A DNA stretch of 64,000 bases, from contig KL647304.1 in the NCBI GenBank assembly GCA_000727475.1, positions 2,071,782 to 2,135,781 of the forward strand, written 5' to 3'. The notes below the pieces were generated by a model, which saw only the letters and a program-made list of their open reading frames with translations, was not told the origin of the DNA and ran no database searches. This DNA is from Sarcocystis neurona. Its lineage: Eukaryota; Apicomplexa; Conoidasida; Eucoccidiorida; Sarcocystidae. The translations under genes and the position numbers were made by a program. Shown piece after piece: positions 39,401-50,662 of the stretch (position 1 is the first letter of the stretch; every line of letters starts with the position of its first letter).

Positions 39401-42400
39401 GATCAGTTTGTTCTACCTGTGCGTCATTCTAGAGAACTTTTTATAAGCGGACCGGCTGGCAGCAAAATCAAAAGCTTTTTGATTTTCTACTGTTCCTGTG
39501 GGTGGTCTGTTTCTGCACTTCAGGATGAAAGGCAGCTCTGTGGGCGGCAGCGAGAAATCTTCGAAGTTCGCAAGCCCTGCCCTTTCGAAGACAGAACTAG
39601 ACAAGCTTTCGGCGGCTGGCGTGCAGCAGCCGCAGGCCCTGCACGCCGCCGTTGCTGCCGCATTCCTCCCCGCTGCTTCTCCTGCTGCTACCGCCGCTGT
39701 TTTCCCCGCTGCTGGTCGCTCTCTCCCGCCTGATGCTGCCTTTCGTGCTGCTGCCGCAGCTGCTGGTTTTCCTGCTGCTGCTGCTGTTTCCCCCGCCGGT
39801 ATTGCCGTGCAGGGTTCCTCGCTGCCTATCCAGCAGCAGAGACTGTACAGCGCACCACCCGAGGCAGTTAGAGACCGAACATCCCACGTGGGCACCGAAG
39901 GCCACTACTACTACTCTGCTGCTGCTCCTTCTGGGGTTGTACTTCGTCAGAGACCCGACGGCAGCACAGTCCTGGAGTCAGTGGCTCAGGCAGTGGTCGT
40001 TTCTCCGGAGCTGCAGCAGCAGCAGACTGCAGCGCAGAAGAAAGTTGCGGCGCCTGCAGTTGGCGAAGAGGCTCCACGCATGCCTGCTTCCGACGGGAAA
40101 ACAACGACGACAACGTCGCTGCCTCCCTTTGCGTCGACCTCTCTCTCCCCGTGGAAGGAACTGGAGGCGCGTCTCGAACGTCTTAACACACCCTTGTATA
40201 TGTGTCTTCTCTGGCGTTATATCAGGACGATTTTTCTTGTGCAGTTTTAGGTTGCATGCAAACGACGTGCACGTGCGCGTGAAGCTCGCGTATCTGCGTG
40301 CGCCACACCCTACTGTGGGCGTCCGTCGGAGTATATGTCTGTTCGTGCGTCCGAAGAAGTAAATCTCTGTGTAGCACACGTGTCTCTGTGTGCGGAAGTG
40401 TGAGCGTATGTATCTGCAACCGAAGCCCCACACGCCGGCAGAGCCACTGCCTCGGAGGGCGGGAAAGGTCGCGGCAGCCGCTTCCTTTCGTGCCTTTGCT
40501 GTTGTTGCCCTTGCAGCTGTTAATACTGACCCGCGTGCATACACGTGAGCTCTCGTGCCGGCTTCGCTGTGATGCTGCCGCTGCAAATACAGCCGCAGCC
40601 GCTGCGCGTACAGCGGCGTGGGAAGCAGCATCACAGCAGAGACCGCAGATAGCGAGCCAAATCCAGGGACAATTTCCGTAGTGGCGCACGTCTGTATTTG
40701 AATGGCCGTGACGTTTTGGGGGTATGTGGGCATTCTCCTACAAGTCGGTGTAGCTGCGAAGTCAGGCACACGTAAACATACGGTAGCGCATCATCGTCGA
40801 GAGACAGACAGACTCCTCTACATAGACAAATCGAAAGCGGTGTCTCGTGTGGGTGTTCGCGAGTTCTTTTCTCCTATTCGCATATGCGGAGTTTGGTTTA
40901 CGTCTCCCATGAGAAGCTGCAGCACACTGCAGATTTTCTTCTCTTGATGTAGCGGTTTCTTGCCGGCGGCGCATCCCAGCAGCCTTGTACACGCCTGCAC
41001 GGAGACAGAGACGCCGAGGAACCGACTCTGAATTCTTCTCTCCGTCTCTATCTATACCTGAAGGAAGTGTCTGTGCGCCGGAACGTCCACATTTTTGTAT
41101 TTCGGGGCAAGCGTAGCTTCCTTCTGGTTCTCATTTGTCTGGTATGTGGTCGATGCGTGCTCTGCAGGAGCTGAAGGAGCAATACCACCACGTGCAGGAC
41201 CACTTCCAGAAGGAGAACGAGGATCTCAAGACAGAGAATGTTCGGTCAGTCTTCGTGCGTGTTTTGCGTCGTGTCTGTTCCCTTTTTTCCGTCGTGGGTC
41301 CTCTTCCTGTTGCATACAGCACACCTCCGTATCCTCGGCGTCGTGATGCGGCACATCAAGAAATACATGTAAAAGAGTAAGGAAGCCCGGCTTTTCATTT
41401 TTCCCCTCTCTCTTTACCTCGTATGTGCAGTTTCCCCGCATCGCTTTATCTATTCGAGTCGGTTTGTCGTAAAGGATACCAAGCGCAGGGGACACCGGCG
41501 AGGTTTAAACAACTCGGAGACGCACACGCAGCCAATTTTTACTGTTGCTCGCTTCGCTACAAAAAGCCTTCTTCCACGTGCTCCCCTATCCCCCCCGTAT
41601 TCCTTCACTTTAAAACATCGTTAATCGCGCATGCAGTGGCCGACTTGCTTTCTTTTTCTTTGTTGTTGCCCGTGGCGGCGTGTTCAGCAGCGGCTGAGGA
41701 TGTCTGTAGCGCAGCGTGAACATGTTTCTTGCAGATGCCCGCATTGGCCTTTTGCAGCCTGCGCTGTCCTTATACGACGCATCCGGTCTTTCTCTTCTTT
41801 TTACACTTATATATAATCCATGCGCCGCAGTCTATCTGAACGCGACGACGAATACGGAAAGATTAAGTACAGACACGTACGTACACCGTCTCTTTGTTGT
41901 GTCCTGGCCTACGTGCGTGGAGCTACACGATGCGTTCAAGTCAAAGTGTGAACGTGATGGGGCGTCAGTAGCCTGCAGGTAGATTGGAAGCCTTGCGAAA
42001 TGCTCTGCAGCCGATATTTTTCCTGTTCCTTTCTTTCAGATTGCAGGCAACCCTGGGGAACATTCAGAAACGGGTGAATCTCATTTTGTCTGAGCTGCAG
42101 GATATCAAGGTATGGAGGACTTGCTGCAGAATTTCTCGAGAAATGCAAGCAGAAGACAGATGTTCACTCGTACACGTATATAGACAGGTTTTTTCAGCGG
42201 CCAACCTTTACGTCAAGAGGTATAGAAGCAAAAAATACATATACACATATATATGTATATATATATATATGCGTTTTTCAGGGTCCACCATTCACTTCTA
42301 TGTACAAATGTGTGTGTGTGTGTATTTGTGTGTGTATGTGATGTCATAGATGTATATATATACACTCGCAGTGGACATTCATTAGGGTATTGCAAAGTGC

Positions 42401-45400
42401 CATACAACAAGCAGCGCCAGCAGACTGTCTGCGTATGTTGGGTTTCTGGGTATGGAGCTTCGTGGACTTACTTCTCCTTGTCAGCTTCCTGTCGATGCTT
42501 GCAAACTTCCGCGCGTCCTGTAAAAAAGGAGGTACTTTGTGAGTGAGTTTTCTCCGCCCATGTATTCAAAGGGCCAGCAACAAACGTACACATGTTCACA
42601 AGAGTAATCGCTGAGTGGGAGGAAAAGTAGGGAGCGGCCCGCCTGGAGTTCCGCGCCTTTCTTGCGTTGGCATGGTGTGCTGCCGCTCCAGGCAAAGGGA
42701 ACTTTGGCGAACAGCAGCGCAGCGGAGGCACGTGAGGAACTCGCGGAAAGGTGCAGTACGATGCTTGCAGAGCTGCTAAACGAACCTCTCCCTGGTACGC
42801 GGTGCTTTTCGGAACGTTCTAATATATATGCATATAGATATCTGTATATATACGTATGTGTCTGTATACACCACTTTTCCGCTGTCTAAGTATGTTTGCA
42901 GCTTTCGCTCGGCCGTCGACGTTTTGAGTCTCCCTTTTCCTTCGGAAAGCTGCCTGCATCTGTTCTTTATGGCAGAGAAAGAAAGGTGCTTCCCTTCCGC
43001 TCCCGTGCGTCCCACGCCAGAGCTGCTATTAACAATCCCTGTCTTTCGATGCGTAGGGACGGATGTTTTCCAGCCCTTTCTCTCCTGACGAGCTTGCTGC
43101 CCGAGGCTGTTCTACCTTGTACACCACACGTACATCCCTATACGAATATACATATATACATATATATATACATATGTGATGCAGCGGTATATGCTGCATT
43201 GAGTGTCTATATACATATATATGTGTGTTATGTGTGTGTGTGTGTGTGTGTCGTTGCACGTCTGTCTTTCTATAAGTGTCGGTCTACATCTGTCTCCCAT
43301 TGTGTACTTGTATTACGTGTGAATACTGTTCATGTATCTCTACGTGTGTAAACGTGGAGGGGTACATATGTACACATTCGTGTGAATATGTGTGCGCAGA
43401 AGCAGAGCCCCCGCAGCAGATCGGTCCTCTGAGTGTATTGTCCAGTTTTAGCGAAGCACAGCTTCAGGCGCTCCTTGCGATGGAGAGGGCCGCTGCTGGC
43501 GAAGCACCGGTGGTAGCGCTCCGAGCTACACCAGCAGCAGCGCGTCCTGAGACTCCCGCAGTGAAAGATTCAGCAGTCCCTTCTTTACCTCCTACCCTGG
43601 CTGCTGCAGGAGGACCGTCGGTGCCAGGTGAAGCAGGAGGCGCCGTAGCAGCTGCCCACGAAACACCGGCTGCGAAACCACATCCGACGACAGCAGCAGC
43701 AGCACCAGCACCAGTCCCGCAGCCAACATCAGCAGCGAAGCCAGCAGCAGTACCAAAACCAGCAGCAACAGTGGCAGCCAAACCAGCAGTAGCCAGACAG
43801 CCATCCGTGGCAGCGAAGCCAGCCGCAGTAGCAGCAAAACCAACACTATCTGGACAAATAGCAGTAGCAGCGAAGCCTGCAGCAGTCGCAGCAAAACCAG
43901 CACTAGCCGGACACCCCGCAGTAGCAGCGAAGCCAGCAACAGCGGCAAAAGCAGAAGCAGCAGCAGCCAAACCAGCAGTAGCGGGACAAGCCGCAGTAGC
44001 AGCGAAGCCAGCAGCAGTGACAAAGCTACCGACAGCAGCGGCTCCCGGAGCAGCAGGACCTCCATCAGCAGGAACGGTGAAGGCAGCAGCGACGAAGGAC
44101 AGCCAAACATTTGCCGCAGCAGGAGGAGCAGCAGACAAAGATTTCGCAGAGGAGGCACTACGGACAGCAACAGCTGCTCAAGGAAGAGCTGCGTTCCCTG
44201 CCCGGGAGGGCGACTACGTTAGGGTGTCGCTGGGTGAAGGGCACGTGGCAGCGGGGGCGACAAAAAAGCAGGACGCATCGGCGGCAAGAGAAGAGATGAT
44301 GCAGGAAGTCAAAAGCTCCCCTGATACAGCAGGGAAGGCAGCAGGTCGTCCCCCGGTGCAACGACAGGGAGAACAGGCACGTGCTGTCTCCGCTGCTGCT
44401 GCGAAGCATCCGGCAGCAGCGGCCCCAGCAGCTGCCGCCGAGGGCGCAGCGGGGAAACGGACGGGCACAGAAGTTTCTTCTGTGAAAGAGAAGTCGAGAG
44501 GAAAAGATGCCGAGGGTGCTCCAGAGGAACAGGTGGGTGCTACCGTAGGTGACGGTGCCGCTGCCCAGAAAAGTGCTGCTGTTGTGGGCGCTTCTGAGAC
44601 GGCAGGGGCAGCACAAGGGCAGAAGAAGGGAGGTGATCAACCGCTGCAGCAACGCACTTCAACTGAAAATTTCGCTGGGTTTTTCTCACTTTTTTTCGGC
44701 GGAGGTGGCAGCGGCAGCGGAGAGAAGACAGCAAACGAAGAAACGCGCAAAAGCACAACAGATGGGATACGACGCAGCACGAGCAAAGAAGCAGCAGTAG
44801 CGTCGCCTCCTCCCGCCGCAGGTATTGAGAAAAAAGCTGCTGCCCTGGTTCGCGGAAAATCTGCCGAAGTCAAGCAAGACACCGCTCCTGCGAAAAAAAC
44901 GCCTGCGGTAGCTGGTAAGGGCTCACCTGCTGATGTTGCTACTGCCAAGGCACCTGCTGCCGCAGCCGCTGTGAAGTCGTCACCTGCTGCCGTCGCTTCG
45001 CCTGCTGCTGCTGCCCTCCCTTGGCCTGCTGCTGGCGCGCTTTCTTGGCCTGTCGCGATCGCTGCTGCCTTTTCTTGGCCTGCTGCTGCTGCCCTCCGTT
45101 CAATCCCTGATGCTGAGAGCGCTGCTGCGGGAGTAGCACCAGGTGTTGCTTCTGAGAAAACTGACACCGTTGCGGATGTTCTGCTGGTTCTATTGTTGGC
45201 AAGGCAGCTACAGCTAATGAGGCCTGCTGCTGCCAAGCCCATTCTCACTCACCTGCTAATGTTTCATTTTCTCCCTGTTTCCGCTGCTGCGTCTCCCGGT
45301 CTGCTGTTTCTGCGTTACCTGCTGCGCATGTACAGAAAAGGCAGGGTTGCAGCCCAAAGAGATGCAGACGAGTAAAGCAGACATGCAGGCGGTCAAGGCG

Positions 45401-48381
45401 AAGCAACACGCTGCTGCTACTGCTCTACCGGCTCCCCTCACAAAAACTGCGGGTCCGGCTTCTGAAGTAGCAGAAGACAAGGAGAAACAGGAGCTGACGA
45501 AAGCAACGCCGGGTCTTCCTGGTGTTGCCCCAGTCGCAATGAAGAAGGCACCGGATCCCGCAGCCGAAAAGAAGACTCCTGGTCTCTTACCTATCAAAAA
45601 AACTGCAGCAGCAGAGAAAAAGGCGGCAGCCTTACCGACGGCCACAGAAGAGGCGCCGGCGAAGCACCCACCGGAGCGTCCTTCTGAATCAAAGGCGGCC
45701 GCAGAGGAGAAATCACCGGTGAAGGAAGAGGCTCCACGGGCAGCAGGGGAGGTTCCTGCAGAGAAAGCAGGCGAGACCGCAGCGAAGGCGACTGGGCCAC
45801 CGCCTACAGAGAAAGCTAAACATGCTGCGCCTGCGGACGTTGCGCAGTTTCAGAAGCGGGCCAGCATAGAGAACGCCGCCGAGGATAAAAAAGGAGTAGC
45901 ACGACTTGCCAGCCTGGAAAAGCCACATAAGGAGGCGACGCTTCTCAAGAAGACCGCGCTGTCAGCAACGAAAAATGCAGCAGTGGTGCCTCCTGCTGCA
46001 GCAATGCCCGTGGCGATAAAAGCTGTAACCCCGGCATCACAGCCGACCGCGGCGGCACCAACAGNNNNNNNNNNNNNNNNNNNNNNNNNNNNNNNNNNNN
46101 NNNNNNNNNNNNNNNNNNNNNNNNNNNNNNNNNNNNNNNNNNNNNNNNNNNNNNNNNNNNNNNNNNNNNNNNNNNNNNNNNNNNNNNNNNNNNNNNNNNN
46201 NNNNNNNNNNNNNNNNNNNNNNNNNNNNNNNNNNNNNNNNNNNNNNNNNNNNNNNNNNNNNNNNNNNNNNNNNNNNNNNNNNNNNNNNNNNNNNNNNNNN
46301 NNNNNNNNNNNNNNNNNNNNNNNNNNNNNNNNNNNNNNNNNNNNNNNNNNNNNNNNNNNNNNNNNNNNNNNNNNNNNNNNNNNNNNNNNNNNNNNNNNNN
46401 NNNNNNNNNNNNNNNNNNNNNNNNNNNNNNNNNNNNNNNNNNNNNNNNNNNNNNNNNNNNNNNNNNNNNNNNNNNNNNNNNNNNNNNNNNNNNNNNNNNN
46501 NNNNNNNNNNNNNNNNNNNNNNNNNNNNNNNNNNNNNNNNNNNNNNNNNNNNNNNNNNNNNNNNNNNNNNNNNNNNNNNNNNNNNNNNNNNNNNNNNNNN
46601 NNNNNNNNNNNNNNNNNNNNNNNNNNNNNNNNNNNNNNNNNNNNNNNNNNNNNNNNNNNNNNNNNNNNNNNNNNNNNNNNNNNNNNNNNNNNNNNNNNNN
46701 NNNNNNNNNNNNNNNNNNNNNNNNNNNNNNNNNNNNNNNNNNNNNNNNNNNNNNNNNNNNNNNNNNNNNNNNNNNNNNNNNNNNNNNNNNNNNNNNNNNN
46801 NNNNNNNNNNNNNNNNNNNNNNNNNNNNNNNNNNNNNNNNNNNNNNNNNNNNNNNNNNAAGCGAAGTCGCCAGCGTCTACAGAAGCCGAGGAGGGAGGCC
46901 CACCTAGCGCAGGTGCACCAGCAGCAGCGGCGACGCCGGCTACGGCTAAAATCGTAGCCCCAGGAAAAGTACCTTCGCCAGCAGGAAAGCAACTCCCGAC
47001 GCCAGTGGCTAAAGTCGGAGCAAAATCGCCAGCGTCTACAGAAGCGGAAGAGGTAGGCGCACCTAGTGCAGGTCCACCAGGGGCTGCGGCAGCAGTTTCA
47101 GGAAAAGTACCATTAGCAGCAGGTGAAGCACCACGAGGTATCGACGTAACAACTCCGTCAAAAGAAGGGCCTAAAGCGAAATCTGCTGCAGGAGCAGCGG
47201 TGAAGACAGCACCACTCGTAGCAGCTAAGAAGGTGCCTAGTAGAATTGCGAAAGTTGCGACAACGGTTGGGACGGCCGTTCCGCTCAAAGCAGCACAGAG
47301 CGGTGTGGAAGTGACAAATAAATCGGAAGTGGCTGTGAAGAAAACTAGTACTGCGGACGAATTGGCGTCAGCTGCAACGGCTCGAGCTGAAGACAAGAAA
47401 GGTACGGAGTTAGCAGAAGAAGATGCTGCGTTTTCAACGGGAGATGCAGGGAACGCTGTTGCAAAGCCTGCCGCGGCTACAGAACAGGTACTGCAGAGAG
47501 GAACATCAAGAGGAGAGGCAAAGGAGCAGACCCTGCAAGCACGAGCAAAAGGTAGCCCACCTCCAGGGAAAATAGGCGGGATCCCTCCCGCTTCTCCTAC
47601 CAGTGGGAATGTAGTGGGGGACAGCATAGGGAGACGTATGGGCACCGACGTGGATACACAGAAGAAAGACGCGCAGATGCACGGCCCCTCCATGATAAAA
47701 ACAGGTTCCAGAGGCACAGCCGGTGCAGCACGGGTAGATTCACGTGAGGAGGAGCAGATGCGAAAGGAAGTTTTAGCAGAAGAAGGAAAGGAAATCCAAG
47801 AGAAAGGAAAAATTGAAGCAGGTGATGGCAAGGTCGTTGAGGTTCCGTTGGTAAGAAGGGAGTCAGTGGTGGAAGAACAAAAAGCACGTACAGGGGACTT
47901 GACTACCGCAGCCCGGGGAACAGCAGAGAACGAAGAAGGTAAGACTCTGGCAGCGAAAGCGGAAGTGACGCGACGTGGTTCGATTGGCAAGACAGGAAAA
48001 GACGTGATGAGAAAGCAGTCAGCAGGAAGGGGTGGTGTTGATCTAAAAGATGTTGCTGCAAGAGAAGGCCCCGCAAGAGCAGGCTCTGCGGAAGCGGAAA
48101 TACGGAATGCAGGGGAACAAGAACAAACGAAGGAAGAAGTACAGGTCAAGGTAGAGGGAGGAAAAGCGGAGGCTGGTGATCTGCTGAAAAGGGGGAATTC
48201 CGCTTCTAAGACGGTGAACGGAATCGATGTGAAGACACAGAACCGAACACCTGAGAGGAAAGGAAGTCGTGCTGAGCACGGGCAGCCGCTGCCAACGTTT
48301 TCATCCGGTCTCTCCGGCTTTTTCTACAACATATTCGGGCAGCCCAGCGCGACAGGAGAGGCGGAGGCTGAGACGACATAG
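36461..48381 (+). CDS. Large coiled-coil and Ala/Pro/Lys-repeat protein
   Basis: Proposed exons: 36461-37585 (375 codons, Ser/Pro-rich, ending in a FISRLSRGLMSAMYSP stretch), 38429-38469, 39524 to about 40180 (Ala/Gln-rich, ending WKELEARLERL), 41168-41244 (ELKEQYHHVQDHFQKENEDL), 41320-41368 (HLRILGVVMRHIKKY), 42040-42109 (LQATLGNIQKRVNLILSELQ), 42692-42794 (AEAREELAERCSTMLAELL), 43400-45142 and 45336-48381 with the N gap. Most phases agree. The joins 40180/41168 and 41244/41320 do not, so a mini-exon or an error is likely there. The middle exons form heptad-like coiled coil. The last two are dominated by AAKPA/VAAKPA repeats, then Lys/Glu-rich sequence, ending SGFFYNIFGQPSATGEAEAE before TAG 48379-48381. 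No signal peptide or catalytic domain is visible. The product may be cytoskeletal or scaffold; the function is unknown. Confidence 0.75.
38931..39260. repeat. Three decayed tandem copies, period about 120-140 bp, in an intron
   Basis: Three units share the landmarks GTGCGCA(A/G)(G/A)(A/G)TG, a GAGGAGAC/GAAGACA segment, and GAAGAAAAATGTTT/GAAGGGAAATGTTT/GAAGAGAAATTTTT followed by GTGTGTTCC or GTGTGTTGC. Starts are near 38932, 39072 and 39193. The block lies between the 38429-38469 and 39524 exons of the large gene. Confidence 0.7.
43680..44040 (+). repeat. Coding repeat: (GCA)n-rich AAKPA units
   Basis: Within the 43400-45142 exon, degenerate units of GCAGTAGCAGCGAAGCCAGC-like sequence encode VAAKPAAVAAKPA, with variants such as KPALAGHPA and KPTLSGQIA. 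This is the same GCA/CAG triplet bias as in the noncoding minisatellites, but here it is in frame and interrupted by Lys-Pro. Confidence 0.85.
46065..46858. other. Assembly gap (794 N)
   Basis: The gap falls inside the Ala/Pro/Lys-rich exon. The reading frame before the gap is frame 2 and after it frame 1, so the true length is not a multiple of three relative to the N run. A 159-bp (53-codon) repeat begins at the right edge (AKSPASTEAEEGGPPSAG at 46861) and recurs at 47020 (AKSPASTEAEEVGAPSAG), which suggests the gap is a collapsed tandem repeat. Confidence 0.95.
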
Positions 48382-50662
48382 GTGGATAAAGCGTGACATG
48401 TGGTAGAAACCAGTAGTGGAGGTGAAACGGGGCCAAAAAAAGTATCAGAGGAGAAGAAGGATTAATCAGACGCATTCAGAAACAAAATTAGAGAGTGTTA
48501 ACCCACGGATGACAAGTTGAAGAGAAGTTGACGAAAGTGTCGTATGCATCCACCCGCATATATTGCACACACCAGCGTTACTGTCGTTTGTACTCAGAGT
48601 GCTTCAGTCTCAGTACGGGCACACCACACTTATAGTGTCACCCGACGTCAGCGAACAGAATTCACGGACAGCATGATTCTGCTGTTGTTCACCGACGGAA
48701 GCACCCTGAGGGAGTGGAACGGCTTGTCCTTCGTATGGACCACCACATTGTACAACCGGTGACAGGTTGGGGAAGAGGAACCAAGTAGGACTTGCCCATA
48801 AATTGTCCCATGGTGAAATTCTTATTTCGGAACGGATCTTTGAAATAAAGTATGGCGGATGACAACCATTCCAGCTGTGTGCAATATTTGCAGCTTACGA
48901 GTGAAGAAGAGGAAGGGTCAAAATACAGGAGGAAGGAGTCGTTTGGCTAATTTCAAAGAAACTGAGACGGATAAGGTATAATAGAGGCAACTTTAACTGT
49001 ATCGAATAGAAGAACAGTTGTACCAGTGAACAGAAGCTTTCGGCGACAAAGAATCTTCCCTTTCCGTATGCCCAGCCGATCTCAGTGGCTTGGAAGAACC
49101 CAGTGCACTGACCGTCCACAACCAACAGCATTATTTTACTGCTTTTTTGTGGCCTGTCATCGTCGATTTACATACTGTTCAAGTACGACTGGTACGTGAC
49201 TTGATATGGGTACACATATGGGTGTGTACCCATATGCAGGGTGCATGTATAACAGTTTGCGTAAACGTGCGCAGGCGGTCCGACAATGTGCGAACACATT
49301 AGCACGTAAACTGTTTGTGTTAGTGGGTGCGTTTCGTTCCTGCGTGCCGTAGCTGCGTGCGTAGTGTGAGGCGTTGTGGTGTGATACGGCGTACGTTGCG
49401 AAAGTGGTCTGAATACACTTTCTTAGATACAGGGGCATTTGGGTAACCCGTTTCTGTGGCGGTGACACGTTGTCGATAACGAAAGCGGCATAAGTAATGA
49501 AAATGTTCTCCTTTTCAGGCTAGGAGCCCACAGGCACTTCTTCTTTCTTGGTAGGGCACAGCCGTATGTGTGCACAAGCAGCATAGAAAAGAGTGTATAT
49601 ATATATATATGTATATATATATGTGCAGTCAAGGACATACTGAGGTGTGCTGTTGTGTAGCGCTTTTCAGGTGTCTATGCCTAAGTGGCTGCCTATTTAA
49701 AGTCGCCCCAAGCGTGGCCCTCTCTGTCCATCTTTATTTTTATTAAGGATCCGTCACCGGGTCACGACAAGGACGTGATGTAGCGTAATCGATGCTTTGT
49801 CTCTCGTCTGGAAGGTAGCAGGTGGTCGAAATATACCCCATCGACTTCGCTTTGTGAAGGAGCAGCTGTCGTGTCTTGTGTAGGGACATCAGGACAACCA
49901 GTATAACACCTGCACAACTCAGAGATGATTACTACACACTTGAGGCTTCATCATAATCGTCCATACGTATACGCATAAGAAGAGACACACGTCAGCGCAG
50001 ATCTATGTAAACCAGCTGCTGGACTGGATGAGAGTCACCACGCCTTTCCGGCGTCGACGGACCAGTCCATAGACTTGCATGTACGGCTTCTCCAGTAGAA
50101 CCACACTCGGGTGAATATATGTACGAATGAAGGGCACAAAGGGGCCAGGAGCCTCGTGCCAAGATATTGTTGTTGCTCTTAGTATCCGAGAGCAGCCACC
50201 ACACACTCGATTTTCCGAAACAAGTTACACAGAAAAGGAAGTCAAAATTGATGCGGCGAACGTAGGAAGTCGGTTCAGTAGGCAACACCAAGCTGCGCCG
50301 TACTCACAAAAGTCCTTGTCAGCATTATCCTTCCAGTTCAGTCACCTACTATTGAACGTGTGGGCATTTTGACAGTGTTACATTTTGCTTGAGGAGATTC
50401 ACAGGTAGTAACGGAACAAGAACAGGAGACTGACAGACGACAATGCAGGCTGTCTGTGAAAGATATCTTCCCCATGCAAGAAAGACTTTCTCGAGCAGCT
50501 CGTGTTAGTACACAATGCAAGAAATCTTCTCCAGGGCCAGTTGTCCAGATCCAAAAATAAAGGTTGTACCACTCTAATTGTGACGGGGTTATCTTAGAAT
50601 AGATCCAAACCGTAAAAGGCCTTCTATCTGCCGTGAATACCCGAGGCATGAAGCCTGTGAAT
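48382..50662. other. Intergenic region between convergent genes
   Basis: It lies between the stop of the large + strand gene (48381) and the stop of the - strand cysteine-repeat gene (50663). No exon is supported. It contains a short TA microsatellite (49594-49624) and a hairpin at 49204-49235. It should include both 3' UTRs. Confidence 0.6.
49204..49235. other. Perfect 12-bp hairpin
   Basis: ATATGGGTACAC (49204-49215) and GTGTACCCATAT (49224-49235) are exact reverse complements, separated by 8 bases that repeat part of the arm (ATATGGGT). It lies about 820 bp beyond the end of the large + strand gene. There is no T-run, and its role is unknown. Confidence 0.75.

Noticed and set aside
39978..40769. 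263-codon - strand frame opposite the 39524 exon
   Set aside because: Partly antisense to the supported Ala/Gln-rich exon, and rich in Arg/Cys/Leu as expected from the complement of GCA/CAG sequence.
43464..44138. 224-codon Ala/Gly-rich frame on the - strand
   Set aside because: It is the shadow of the AAKPA-coding repeat on the + strand; triplet repeats keep several frames open.
45945..48149. Long - strand frame across the N gap
   Set aside because: N bases create artificial openness, and the + strand frame has a coherent Lys/Glu/Ala composition, a stop and an upstream splice structure.
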